A DNA stretch of 64,000 nucleotides from G963668605 sp963793625 (GCA_963793625.1 CAWCAT010000004.1:310001-374000), one strand, 5' to 3'. Counted from the first letter of the stretch, positions 9,505 to 19,217 are shown. Numbers and translations: made by a program. The notes: a model not told the origin generated them from the sequence alone.

Positions 9505-11075
9505 TTATCTGGAAGCGACAGTACCCTCACGGCGTACGTAAAGGATTGCCTGCCCGTCGTCCTCGGTTACCTTCCACGCCGGGCTGGCTTTCAGCAATGT
9601 CGAAAGTGGCCACGAAGGCGGAATCAGAATGACATCGAACTTTCTTGCCTCAACGATTTGCGACCAGTCATAACGCCCGCCCATCAGGCCCAGATACTCG
9701 TTGCCGATCGAAGGCCCGAAGAAATCACTGCGGCCGTCCACATAAACTTTCTGCACAGGATAGGAGCGATAAATCAGGTAGTCCGCCCATTGATCGGGGG
9801 TCAAAACGCGGGAATCACGCAGAAGTTGCCCATGCCGATTCACCATACTTACCGGGAATTTCTGTGCAGGAAAATCGGTTGGCCAGCGGGTCGAACGGTC
9901 CAGAATCGGCAGCAGCACCAGAGCCAGCAACGGAAGCACCGTCAGGCGCTGTTTGGCGTTTGAAAGGTCGGCGGCGAGCTGGCGCAAAATGCCGGCTACT
10001 GACTTGCGATCCGCAGCGCAGATCCAGCGATCAACCCAGTAGCTCAGTTCCACCCCAATCAGCGGGACAGTAATGATCACGAAAATCGGTATATGCCTTG
10101 CCGAAGTGAGCGACATGTGCGCCCAGAACAAGATCCACAGCGCCTCAGCGATTCGCTTCCGGGAGAGTAAGAAGGCTGACGCCATCAAGCCGGCAAGAGC
10201 AAGACTTCGTATTGCGTGCTGCTTTCGGACCGAAAGGTGGGCGCCTGGAATTCGCCGATCGTTTCGCGGATCCAGTCGGAGCTCAGATACTTCGCTACGT
10301 GCAAGTGGAGGTGATACCCAAAGGGATTCAGCAGTGTTGCAAGGCTACATCCAGCGGTCAGCGCCGCATAGCGCCGGACCGGCCTCCAACTTCCTCCCGT
10401 CCAAGCTTCCACCGCAGATCCCGCAACGAGCAAGCCTTGACAGGCGATCAGCGCGAGAAACCCTCCGTGCAGATTGGTCCAGATTGTCACTAGCGGGGAT
10501 CAGCAGCCAGACCCAGCGATCTGCATTCTGCCGGTCGCGCTGCAGAAGCCACATGGCCATTCCGAGGAGTGCAAGCGTGAATACGTGAGGCCTTGCCAGG
10601 TAATGCAGCGATGCCGCACCAGCAGCTAAGCCGGTCAGCAGAAGCGCGACGAAGAAATTTGACCCGGCCCGGACAGCGTTCGCACGAAGATTAGCGTAAT
10701 CGTCAGACAGATCAGGGCTCCGCAGACCAGGACGAGCGCTTTCAGGCCCCCAAACCGAAACAAAGCTGCGAAGATCACATCGGAGCCCCACTCCCAAGCG
10801 AACCACGGCTCACCCGGCTTTGAGAACGAAAACAGGTCCACCGTAGGGACCCGAAGATTGTCCAGGATGTACTCGCCCGTGCGGATGTGCCAGCCGGTAT
10901 CGCCGTCCGACAGCAACCCCACCCAACCGAAAGGCCCGGCGGCGAACAACCAGGCCAGCAGCGCTACAAACATAAAATCGGGCATGCTGGGCAAGAGCGA
11001 CTTCCACTTTGCTTGCTTTGCGGGCTTGCCAACCGTGACGGGCGCCGCAGGTAGTGCTGTCGTTTCGGTAGCCAT
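9505..11075 (-). CDS. Polytopic membrane protein, GT-C glycosyltransferase-like (several frame breaks)
   Basis: ATG 11075 lies 7 bases after the regulator gene. The reconstructed protein of about 523 residues has a short cytoplasmic start and roughly ten hydrophobic spans. An early loop carries the acidic motif DGDTGWHIRTGEYIL, and later loops hold LHYLARPHVFTLALLGMAMW and TNLHGGFLALIACQGLL. A C-terminal periplasmic-type domain has VYVDGRSDFFG and GGRYDWSQIVEARKFDVILI. This layout, with an Asp-x-Asp region in the first loop, resembles GT-C enzymes that use lipid-linked sugars. I cannot name a substrate. The shifts are near 10650, 10490 and 10190. Its position suggests modification of pilus or envelope components, which is inference. 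Confidence 0.6.
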
Positions 11076-11082
11076 AAAGAAC

Positions 11083-11752
11083 TTACGCCGGCGGCGCTGC
11101 TGCGAGCGGGGAGTTACCAGCTTCCGGCACGACTCCAAGCAGTTTGTTTCCCTGCAGTGCGAGCTCAAATCTGTCTCGAACTCCGGCCTTTTCGAAAATG
11201 TGCATCAGATGCACTTTCACTGTGCCGGGGGTGATTTTGAGCGCTTCAGCGATTTCCTTGTTCTTGAGTCCGCGACAAACGTGCTGAACAATTTCCTGCT
11301 CCCGGGGCGTAAACCGTGGGGTTGTTCGTTTAGCGGCGAAAGTCTGCGAAGGACGGGCAATGGAATGTTCCAGCCAAAGACTGCCGCTCGCAACCGTACG
11401 CAAACACTCGAGAAGCACACTTACCGGCTGTGTCTTTTTGACAATGCCGCGTGCGCCGGCCTGCAGGCAGCGCAGACATTCCATTTCGGCAAGATCATTA
11501 ACCCAGAGCACTCCATGCGTACCGGGTGCGATTGCCCGCATTTCGGCGATCAGTTGCAGCGCGTTCTTGAGGCCGATGGACTGATCAAGCAGCACAAGGT
11601 TGGGCTTTTCAGTTCCCACCCGCGATAGGACTTCGGCACCGCCCTGGACGGAGCCGGCCAACTCGAATTCCTCGCTGCCGTGCGAGAACCTTCGAAAGGC
11701 CCTCCACCACAATGGGTTGGGATTCGCACACAAATACGGTATAGAGTTTCAT
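11083..11752 (-). CDS. LuxR/NarL-type response regulator heading the Tad operon (one frame break)
   Basis: ATG 11752 begins MKLYTVFVCESQPIVVEGLS. A one-base shift near 11675 leads into the remainder of a receiver domain (KPNLVLLDQSIGLKNALQLI, LQAGARGIVKKTQPVSVL) and a C-terminal LuxR helix-turn-helix (RFTPREQEIVQHVCRGLKNK, IAEALKITPGTVKVHLMHIF). The phospho-acceptor aspartate in VLLDQS and the conserved lysine in IVKK are present. The first acidic pair has become Glu-Ser, so phosphorylation may be weak or absent. It is the first gene of the Tad operon and is divergent from the acyl-CoA dehydrogenase gene, so it probably controls pilus expression. Confidence 0.8.
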
Positions 11753-11885
11753 CCGTTCCTTCTGGTCTTGATCGGCAGAAGCGCCTTTTGGGAATAGACC
11801 CGAGACTCGGCAGGAACTCGCCTCGATGCACACAATTATTGATTCGACCGACGATTGATGCCATCATCGTCGTACATAGGGACTT

Positions 11886-13069
11886 ATGTCTTCCATAGAG
11901 CACCCACAGGAGGCCCTCGTCAGGCCGCTTACCGAACTGGCCGATGACGAACGGATGTTCCAGACCGAGGTACGCCGTTTCGCCAAAGAACAGATAGCCC
12001 CACATGTGCGTGAGATGGATGACGCCGGGATTTTCCGGAAAGATCTGCTCGCCAGAATTTTCGAATTCGGATTGATGGGGATCGAGATTCCGGAGGAATA
12101 CGGCGGGCAGGGCGGGGGCTTTTTTCAATCCGTGCTGGCCATCGAAGAAATCGCAGCCATCGATCCTTCGGCCTCAGTCGATCGTAGATGTCCAGAACAC
12201 GCTGGTGAACAACGCGGTCATGCGCTGGGCGAATTCGGAGCAGAAAAAGCAGTACCTGCCACGACTCGCCACCGACACGGTCGGCGCATACGCGCTCTCG
12301 GAGGCCGGCGCAGGGTCGGACGCATTTGCGCTCACCACCCGAGCAATCGATGAAGGCGATCATTATCTGATCACGGGCCGTAAGCTCTGGATCACCAACG
12401 CCGCGGAAGCGGGCATCTATCTGTTCTTCGCGACGCTAAATCCGGAGGCGGGCTACAAAGGGCATCACGTGCTTCCTGGTGGAACGGGACTTCCCAGGTT
12501 TCCAGGTCGGCAAAAAGGAAGACAAGCTCGGCATCCGTGCTTCCTCCACTTGTGAATTGATCCTCGATAACTGTCGCGTCCCAAAAAGTAACGTCGTGGG
12601 CGAGGCGGGCAAGGGTTATAAGATCGCGATAGAAACGCTGAATGAAGGACGCATCGGCATCGGCGCGCAGATGACAGGACTGGCCCAGGGCGCGCTCGAC
12701 CACGCCGTAGCCTACGCCAAGCAGCGCAAGCAATTCGGCAAGCCGATCAGCGACTTTCAGGGCGTGCAGTTTGAGCTGGCCGAGATGGCAACCCAACTCG
12801 AAGCCGCACGATTGCTGGTCTATAACGCCGCGCGCCTGCGCGAAAGCGGCCGACCATTTCTCACCGAAGCGGCCATGGCCAAATACTTCTCTTCGCAGGT
12901 GGCGGAAATCGTCGCGTCGAAAGCCGTGGAAGTGCTTGGCGGAGTCGGGTTCACCAAGGATTACCCCGTCGAGAAGCTCTACCGCGACGCGAAAATCGGA
13001 CGCATCTACGAAGGAACGAGCAATATGCAGCGGCTGACGATTGCGAAGCAAATCCTGGGCAAGCCGTAA
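11886..13069 (+). CDS. Acyl-CoA dehydrogenase, short/branched-chain type (two frame breaks)
   Basis: ATG 11886 starts a classic acyl-CoA dehydrogenase N-terminal domain (VRRFAKEQIAPHVREMDDAG, LMGIEIPEEYGGQGGGFFQS). After a shift near 12180 the middle domain has YALSEAGAGSDAF and GRKLWITNA. After another near 12470 it ends with the C-terminal flavin domain (DKLGIRASSTCELILDNCRV, YAKQRKQFGKPISDFQG, EVLGGVGFTKDYPVEKLYRD, IGRIYEGTSNMQRLTIA). The catalytic-base region and the EGTSN tail fit FAD-dependent beta-oxidation enzymes passing electrons to ETF. The reconstructed length of about 394 residues is normal. It stands alone, divergent from the Tad regulator and convergent with the permease gene. 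Confidence 0.88.
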
Positions 13070-13075
13070 CCACGA

Positions 13076-15031
13076 TCAGTTCGACATCATGTAAATGTTC
13101 GGGCGCAAATCGTCTTCAATGGTCCAGCGCCAATAGCGCAACAGGATCGCGTAGACCATAAGTCCAATCTCTCCTTCCCCCCACAGAAGGTAGCGTATGG
13201 CCTGTTGCATGAGATCGCCGCGCGTGAGTTCGAAGAAAATACTAAGTGGGTCCGTCCACTCGCTCAGATAAGCGAGCGTGTTTGAAATGGAGTTCGCGCC
13301 GCAGACCTCCACACAATAATCCTGTCCAACCCGGCGCACCTCGATTTCAATTGGCGACCTGAACTCGCTGCGGTTATCGAGCAGACTGATGTGTACGAAT
13401 GCGAAGGGTCCCTCGATGCGATAGTGGCGGCTGATGTCGGCGCGCTTCTTTGCGCGACCCTCCGGAGTGTTGGTCCGCAATGGGACCATATGGATTTTTC
13501 TTCCAATAATTTCGTTGCTAACCTCGGCCGACTTTTCGTCCACGTGATAAAGGCTCGAGATCCGGAATTCCAGTGAGCGCTGGGCGCGACTGATCCCGCT
13601 GACCGTAAGCGTGAGCAGGATGAATATCGAGCCAATAATCAATCCGTCAGGCCGTTCGATACAGTTTTCAATAAGCGTGTAGGTAAACACGAGCGTGACG
13701 ACCGCGCAGTAGGCGCTGAGCAGCCAGCGCCGCTCCTGCTTCAGCGCCAGGCTCGCGGCCAGTGCGGCCGACACTATCAATACGAGTACGCCCGTGGCAT
13801 AGGCTCCGGCCTGCGCCTCCACGTCCGCACGAAAAACCAGCGTGACAATAATCGTGATCGCGAAGATCACCAGGACCAGAGGCCGTGAGAGTGCAACCCA
13901 CGCAGGAGCCATGCCGAAGCGCGGCAGGTAGCGCGGGATCAACAGCAGCAAGCCCGTAATCGCCGATGCACCAGCAAGCGCAAGAATGACGATCGTCGCC
14001 AGGTCATAAACGGATCCGAAAGCACTGCCGAAGAATCCGTGCGCCAGGTAGGCGAGCGCGCGGCCCGCCGCCTTGCCGCCGTTCTGGTAATCCGCCGGCG
14101 GAATCAGCAGCGTGGTCACGAAGCTGGACAGTATCAGCATCACGCTCATAATCAGTGCGGCGGAGGCCAGCAGCTTGCGCGTATTACGAACCCGGCCGTG
14201 CGGGGGAGGACCGCCGCGCGCAGTATTGTCATCGGGCGCACCTTTCACTAATGGCATTACAGAAACGCCGGTTTCAAATCCGCTCAATCCAAGCGCGAGC
14301 CTCGGGAAGACAAGCATCGCAGCAAGCAGCAGTGACCCCGGATCGCCTTGAAGCGCCAGCGATGCCTTCCAGTTGTTCAACGCTTCAGGATGGTTCAGGA
14401 TTTCCCCGACACCCCGCAGAACAACGATGAGGTTCAACAAGAGGTACGGAATGGTCACAAAGGTTGCCAGCCCGATCGCCTCTTTAAAGCCCTTCAGGAA
14501 AATGATGATGAGCAGGGTCAGTAACAGTAGCGTCACGCTGATCTCCGCTCCAGCCAGATATGGATGGAGGAACGGATTCTCGATGGCATGCTTGGCGGCA
14601 TCGGCCGCAGACATCGTCATGGTCATGACGAAATCTGTAACAACGAACCCAAGCAGTACAAGAACAAGCAGCTTGCTCTTCCAGCCGCTGAGCAAGTTTT
14701 CCAGCATCGCGATCGAACCCTGTCCCGCGTACGACCTGCCGGCCACCTGCATGTAGACCGGCAGGGCGCCCAACAACGTAACGAGCACCAGGATGACCGC
14801 GGCAATGGGAGCTATTGCTCCAGCCGCGAGGAGCGCGATACCCGGCTGATAGCCGAGCGTCGAGAAATAATCGACGCCAGTCAGCCAGATTACCTTGTAC
14901 CAGGGCTCAACAGGATGTTCGTGCTCGTCCGAATCCGTACTCGATGACTCGCCTTTGGCCAGCCAGCGGCCAATCGGAGATGTGTATTTCAGGGACGGCA
15001 GCAGCAGTTCAGGCTCAACTCGGATCCGCAT
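13076..15031 (-). CDS. APC-superfamily permease with C-terminal cytoplasmic domain
   Basis: The protein is 651 residues with an intact frame. About twelve membrane spans lie between residues 45 and 490, beginning with the APC-type WYKVIWLTGVDYFSTLGYQP. A soluble C-terminal domain of about 150 residues (REISSLYH to YMMSN region) follows and ends in VGQDYCVEVCGANSISNTLA and MVYAILLRYWRWTIEDD. Amino acid permeases are normally about 450-500 residues. A soluble tail on an APC fold is found in KimA-type potassium importers, so potassium is a possible substrate alongside amino acids. Which one cannot be settled here. The gene is convergent with the acyl-CoA dehydrogenase gene, with 6 bases between the ends. 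Confidence 0.75.
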   Translation of the reverse strand: MRIRVEPELLLPSLKYTSPIGRWLAKGESSSTDSDEHEHPVEPWYKVIWLTGVDYFSTLGYQPGIALLAAGAIAPIAAVILVLVTLLGALPVYMQVAGRSYAGQGSIAMLENLLSGWKSKLLVLVLLGFVVTDFVMTMTMSAADAAKHAIENPFLHPYLAGAEISVTLLLLTLLIIIFLKGFKEAIGLATFVTIPYLLLNLIVVLRGVGEILNHPEALNNWKASLALQGDPGSLLLAAMLVFPRLALGLSGFETGVSVMPLVKGAPDDNTARGGPPPHGRVRNTRKLLASAALIMSVMLILSSFVTTLLIPPADYQNGGKAAGRALAYLAHGFFGSAFGSVYDLATIVILALAGASAITGLLLLIPRYLPRFGMAPAWVALSRPLVLVIFAITIIVTLVFRADVEAQAGAYATGVLVLIVSAALAASLALKQERRWLLSAYCAVVTLVFTYTLIENCIERPDGLIIGSIFILLTLTVSGISRAQRSLEFRISSLYHVDEKSAEVSNEIIGRKIHMVPLRTNTPEGRAKKRADISRHYRIEGPFAFVHISLLDNRSEFRSPIEIEVRRVGQDYCVEVCGANSISNTLAYLSEWTDPLSIFFELTRGDLMQQAIRYLLWGEGEIGLMVYAILLRYWRWTIEDDLRPNIYMMSN

Positions 15032-15088
15032 GGGTGTTGCGAACTATCTTGCACGCAGGCGGTGGGCCGGTGCAAGTTATTGTGGACT

Positions 15089-16423
15089 TCACAGGCTTTT
15101 CAGGTACGCGATCAGATCGCTTTTCTCACCATTGCTCAGCCCCGTTTTGAGGTGACTGTTGTAGTGTTCGACGACCGCTTCCAAGGTGGGGAATCGTCCG
15201 TCGTGATAGAAGCCGCCCTTCTCATGGGTCATAAGACCTCTCAGTGGCGCGGTCCTATACATTTTGGTGGGCGATCGATTTGCCTGGAAATCATCGATGC
15301 CGATCTCCTGCGGTGTGTGCAGGTTGAACCCCGGTTCCGTGAAGATTGGAGGCACGTGGCACCTCGCACATTGTGCCTTGGCGTTAAATATTGTTTCCCC
15401 TCGCTTGGCAGCGCTCTCGTCAACAGTTTTGGCCGGTGTTGGAGCGGGAATCGCGAGTTGATAGAAATGGAGAGCCGCGAGCTTCGACGTGATCATATCC
15501 GGAGTGCCGCGCACGTTGTTGAAACCGGCTTTGGCTGCGATGGGAAACTGCTGGAAGTCGTTCAAACGCGGATCGTAGAAGGTTCCCGAACCGTGCATCT
15601 CCAGGTTGGCAACAAAAGCATTCCAGTAGGTCACGGAACCAAAACCGGTAGACGTGTGCATGTTCACGCCCGCAAGGCCGAAGGCAGGTGGGATGAGGGT
15701 CGCGGCCGACTTCCCATCCGGACGAAACGCCTTTCCATCCAGGAAGAGCTGAGCATCAAATTTTCCCGGACCCCAACTATTCAACACCGACCTGACTGTC
15801 TTATCATCAACCCCTAACAGGTTAGTGACTGCGCTCAGATCAGGAGCCAGGGCGACGATCGCTCCGACGTTGAGATCGCGATTGGCCCAGCCATCGAGTC
15901 GCCGGCCTATGCCCGGTGCAAACGAGTTATCCACCGTCGAGTGGCACATCGCGCACTGGATACCCATGGATTGTAGTTGCCCGTTCGCGTCGAAGAAACC
16001 AGTAACACCCACTACTGATTTGAGCTTCAACAACGCGAGTGTCGTAGCGGGATCGTCAAGGTTGACCCTGCCCTGTGCGAGATCGTTTCGCAGCGAATTC
16101 GGAAGGGCATCTACGTCCACCTTCAGACCAACCGCGAGGGCGGTCTTCGGGCTAACTCCCGGGCCCACGCCCCCTGCTTTACTCCCCGCGATCGCCTGAT
16201 GAAGCTTGAGAGTGCGGCCCCAAAAGGCCTCGTCCCCGAAAGTGTCGAAACGAAACGTTTGACGTCCCTCCTCGATCAACTTGCGAGCGTTCTGGTCGAT
16301 TTTGGAATCCGCCTTTGCTTCTCGACGCTCATCGTCTGGACGCGCACTCGGAACAATCCCGAGACCCGCCAGCAGAACTGCGAAGCCCGCCGCACCGCCC
16401 CAGAGAAGCTTGTTGTTTCGCAT
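15089..16423 (-). CDS. Di-haem c-type cytochrome, cytochrome c peroxidase-like
   Basis: The start at ATG 16423 is preceded by AGGGG and gives a signal peptide (LLWGGAAGFAVLLAGLGI). The mature protein has two CxxCH haem-binding motifs, CAMCH in the first half and CARCH in the second, matching the MauG/cytochrome c peroxidase arrangement. Typical surroundings include FDAQLFLDGKAFRPDG, TAPLRGLMTHEKGGFYHDGR and a final SNGEKSDLIAYLKSL. It is about 444 residues and periplasmic. Members reduce hydrogen peroxide or oxidise specific substrates with electrons from small cytochromes, and the substrate here is unknown. It is divergent from the sigma-factor gene. Confidence 0.82.
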   Translation of the reverse strand: MRNNKLLWGGAAGFAVLLAGLGIVPSARPDDERREAKADSKIDQNARKLIEEGRQTFRFDTFGDEAFWGRTLKLHQAIAGSKAGGVGPGVSPKTALAVGLKVDVDALPNSLRNDLAQGRVNLDDPATTLALLKLKSVVGVTGFFDANGQLQSMGIQCAMCHSTVDNSFAPGIGRRLDGWANRDLNVGAIVALAPDLSAVTNLLGVDDKTVRSVLNSWGPGKFDAQLFLDGKAFRPDGKSAATLIPPAFGLAGVNMHTSTGFGSVTYWNAFVANLEMHGSGTFYDPRLNDFQQFPIAAKAGFNNVRGTPDMITSKLAALHFYQLAIPAPTPAKTVDESAAKRGETIFNAKAQCARCHVPPIFTEPGFNLHTPQEIGIDDFQANRSPTKMYRTAPLRGLMTHEKGGFYHDGRFPTLEAVVEHYNSHLKTGLSNGEKSDLIAYLKSL

Positions 16424-16545
16424 GTATTTTCCCCTTTGCACACGTACAGAGTTTCGTTGCCCCATTCCGTTGCAGGAAGTCAGGAAATAACTCGTAAATC
16501 TTTTGCTGCAGGCGTAGACTCAAGAAAGAATGGGGGCGCGGAGCT

Positions 16546-17241
16546 ATGTCGTCAGTTGGCTCTTTTTCGCTTTCGAATCGCGCAGCCTGGGACAACGTAC
16601 CCGATGAAGAGATTGTCGAGCGGGTACGCGCGGGAAACACAGCACTTTACGAGATACTGATGCGTCGCTACAACCAGCGATTGTTCCGTATTGCGTATTC
16701 TGTACTGCGGAATGACTCGGAAGCGGAGGACGTTATGCAGGAGGCATACGTCCGCGCCTACCAGCATCTGGAACAGTTTGCAGGTGAGGCGAAGTTCTCT
16801 ACCTGGCTGACAAAAATCGCCATCAATGAAGCTTTGAGCCGCGTGCGCCGCCGCTGGCGGACAGAGAGCTTTGAGTCGAGCCTCGAAACAAACCTGAATC
16901 CGATGAACAATGTGGGGACGAATATGCGCGATCCGGAGCGTCAGACGTACGACCGAGAGCTGAGACTTGTACTCGAAGGCGCGATTGAAGCGCTTCCTGA
17001 GACTTACAGGTCGGTTTTCGTGCTGAGGGCGGTCGAAGGTCTGAGCGCTGCCGAGACCGCGGCATGTCTGGACATCGGAGAGGAGGCTGTGAAAAGCAGG
17101 CTGCACCGGGCGCGAAAGATGTTGCAGAAGAACCTTCGGGAACGCGCCAGCCTTCTTACAGCCGAAGCTTTTCCGTTCCACCTCTCCCGCTGTGATCGGG
17201 TCGTAAACGCCGTGTTGCAAAGAATCTCGCCCCCAGTCTGA
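16546..17241 (+). CDS. ECF-type RNA polymerase sigma factor
   Basis: This 231-residue protein has sigma region 2 (LYEILMRRYNQRLFRIAYSV, DVMQEAYVRAYQHLEQF, FSTWLTKIAINEALSRVRRR) and region 4 (LEGAIEALPETYRSVFVLRA, SAAETAACLDIGEEAVKSRL), but no region 1 or 3, which defines the ECF group. ECF factors direct RNA polymerase to a small set of stress or envelope genes. No anti-sigma factor with a zinc-finger or membrane span is adjacent. The gene that follows 53 bases later encodes an exported LolA-like protein and may be a target or co-transcribed partner. Confidence 0.92.
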   Translation: MSSVGSFSLSNRAAWDNVPDEEIVERVRAGNTALYEILMRRYNQRLFRIAYSVLRNDSEAEDVMQEAYVRAYQHLEQFAGEAKFSTWLTKIAINEALSRVRRRWRTESFESSLETNLNPMNNVGTNMRDPERQTYDRELRLVLEGAIEALPETYRSVFVLRAVEGLSAAETAACLDIGEEAVKSRLHRARKMLQKNLRERASLLTAEAFPFHLSRCDRVVNAVLQRISPPV

Positions 17242-17294
17242 TGAGAAGAGCAACCCGGAGCGCGCTAAGATCGTTTACAGAGCGAGGGATGTGT

Positions 17295-18105
17295 ATGTTT
17301 CGATTGCTACTAAGCCTGTGTCTGTTGCTTGGATTCACGCCGTTGATGCGGGCGGACCGCGACAACCCCAGCGACACTGAAATCAACTCCATCATTGAGA
17401 AATTCGCCGCCAAGGAGGCGGAGTTCGCACGCGCACGCGAAAACTACACGTATCGCCAAACCGTGCGAATCCAGGAACTGGACGATTCGAGCCGGGCGCT
17501 CGGCAAAATGGAGATGGTCGCCGACATCATTTTTTCGCCGGAAGGCAAGCGCACGGAACGCGTTGTGCGTGCGCCAGTGTCGACGCTGCAGCGTATTCTG
17601 CTGACGCCGGAAGACGAGCAGGATCTGCGCAACGTGCAGCCTTTCGTGCTGACCACCAAGGAGATCCCCAAGTACGAGATCCGCTACCTGGGCAGAGAAA
17701 CGCTGGACGAAATCCCCTGCTACTCGTTCGCCGTCAAGCCCAAGAAGATGGAGAAGGGCCAGCGTTACTTTCCGGGCACGGTCTGGGTGGATGACCGCGA
17801 TCTGCAGATCGTGAAGACCTACGGCCGCGGCGTCGGCATCATAAAAAAGGGCTCCGACAACCAGTTCCCGAAGTTCGAAACGTATCGCCAACAGATCGAC
17901 GGCAAATACTGGTTTCCGACCTACACGATCGCCGAACGACACGCTGAATTTCCAGACCGGTCCGCAGCCCATTCGCATGAGCGTGAAGTACGAGGATTAC
18001 AAGCAGTTTAAGAGCGACGTCCTGATCAAGTACGATGACAAGGCAGCCCCGGCGGAGGCGCCGCCGGCGAACCGAAAAAACCCTGAAACTGCCATTCAGC
18101 CTTAG
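17295..18105 (+). CDS. Exported LolA-fold (outer-membrane lipoprotein-sorting-like) protein, one frame break
   Basis: The start at ATG 17295 is preferred to 17289 because GAGGG lies 6 bases before it. A signal peptide (FRLLLSLCLLLGFTPLMRA) precedes a domain with KEAEFARARENYTYRQTVRI and VEI-like strands, DEIPCYSFAVKPKKMEKGQR and YFPGTVWVDDRDLQIVKTYG. This pattern matches the DUF-type LolA-like proteins of acidobacteria. A one-base shift near 17945 leads into LNFQTGPQPIRMSVKYEDYK and a proline-rich end at TAG 18105. The product is about 269 residues, periplasmic, and of unknown partner. Its place behind an ECF sigma gene suggests an envelope-stress role. Confidence 0.68.
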
Positions 18106-18117
18106 AATCAGCCGCTT

Positions 18118-18149
18118 GGGTCTGAGTTCTCTGAATCCTCAGACCCTTG
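18118..18149 (+). terminator. Hairpin terminator after the LolA-like gene
   Basis: GGGTCTGAG at 18118-18126 and CTCAGACCC at 18138-18146 form a 9-bp stem with an 11-base loop, followed by TTGTGATT. It starts 12 bases after the stop codon and before the radical SAM gene. The T tract is weak, so partial read-through is possible. Confidence 0.55.
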
Positions 18150-18173
18150 TGATTAAATCTAAGTTGTATCCCC

Positions 18174-19217
18174 ATGTCAGATAAGGCTTTCAGGATGCGA
18201 CGACGCTGGCGGGCCATGACGCGGCGCGCTGCGCGAATTGCGGATGATCAGGCGAGGATGTGGTCTCCACGGATCACCCGTGATGGCGCACATCATTCCC
18301 ATCCGTCGCTGCAATCTCTCCTGCGCCTACTGCAACGAGTACGACGATCACTCGAAGCCGGTCCCGACGGAGACGATGATCCGGCGCATCGACGAGCTGG
18401 CCGCGCTGGGCACAACCATCATCACAATCAGCGGCGGCGAACCGCTGCTGCATCCGGATCTGGATGAGATCATCGCGCGCATGCGGCAGCGCGGCGCTCT
18501 CGCCGGCATGATCACCAACGGCTACCTGCTGACTGCCGAACGCATCCACCGGCTGAATCGCGCCGGGCTCGATCACATGCAGATCAGCATCGACAACGTG
18601 ATGCCGGACGAGGTCTCGAAGAAGAGCCTGAAGGTGCTGGACAGGAAACTGCAATTGCTCGCGGAGCACGCGCTCTTTCACGTCAACATCAATTCCGTGG
18701 TGGGCGGCGGCATACGGAATCCGGAGGACGCGCTGGTGGTCGGCAAGCGCGCCGTGGAACTGGGCTTCACTTCCACCGTCGGCATCATCCACGATGGTGG
18801 CGGCCAGCTGCGGCCGCTCAGGCGAGCGAGGAGCGCAAAGTCTATTCTCGAGATGAAGAACGCTGGAGAAGAGCAGCTACTCGCAAATCAACTACTTCCA
18901 GGACGACTATCGCCAACGGCGGGCCGAACAGTTGGCGTTGCCGCGCGGGCGCGCGCTACCTCTACATTTGCGAGGACGGGTCTGGTGCACTACTGCTCGC
19001 AGCAGCGCGGCTACCCGGCCAAGCCGCTGGACGCAATACACCGTGGAGGACATCCGCCGCGAGTATCTGACAGCGAAAGCCTGCGCGCCCTATTGCACGG
19101 TGTCTTGCGTGCACCAGACGTCCTACTTGGATTTCTGGCGCGGCTGAGCAGACCTTCAAGAGCACGCGCACCCATGCGCCGGTAGAAGCACCGCTGGTTC
19201 AAATCGAATCGAACTAG
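18174..19217 (+). CDS. Radical SAM protein with C-terminal cysteine-rich (SPASM-like) end, several frame breaks
   Basis: The start is an ATG at 18174 with a basic N-terminus. After a shift near 18230-18280 the frame gives HIIPIRRCNLSCAYCNEYDD, whose CxxxCxxC motif binds the 4Fe-4S cluster that cleaves S-adenosylmethionine. TIITISGGEPLLHPDLDEII follows (the GGEP motif). Further shifts near 18830 and 18990-19060 restore DGLVHYCSQQRGYPAK and KACAPYCTVSCVHQTSYLDF, extra cysteines that resemble a SPASM or Twitch auxiliary cluster. The end at TAG 19217 assumes one last shift near 19145; without it the gene stops at 19147. The substrate is unknown. It overlaps the stop of lptFG on the other strand. 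Confidence 0.72.

Noticed and set aside
5330..11752. Reading the Tad locus as a decaying pseudogene cluster
   Set aside because: Each break keeps exact domain order, tadA, tadB and tadC are intact, and similar breaks hit trmD and rimM.
16552..17253. Minus-strand frame over the ECF sigma gene
   Set aside because: It mirrors the sigma factor gene, whose regions 2 and 4 are unmistakable on the plus strand.
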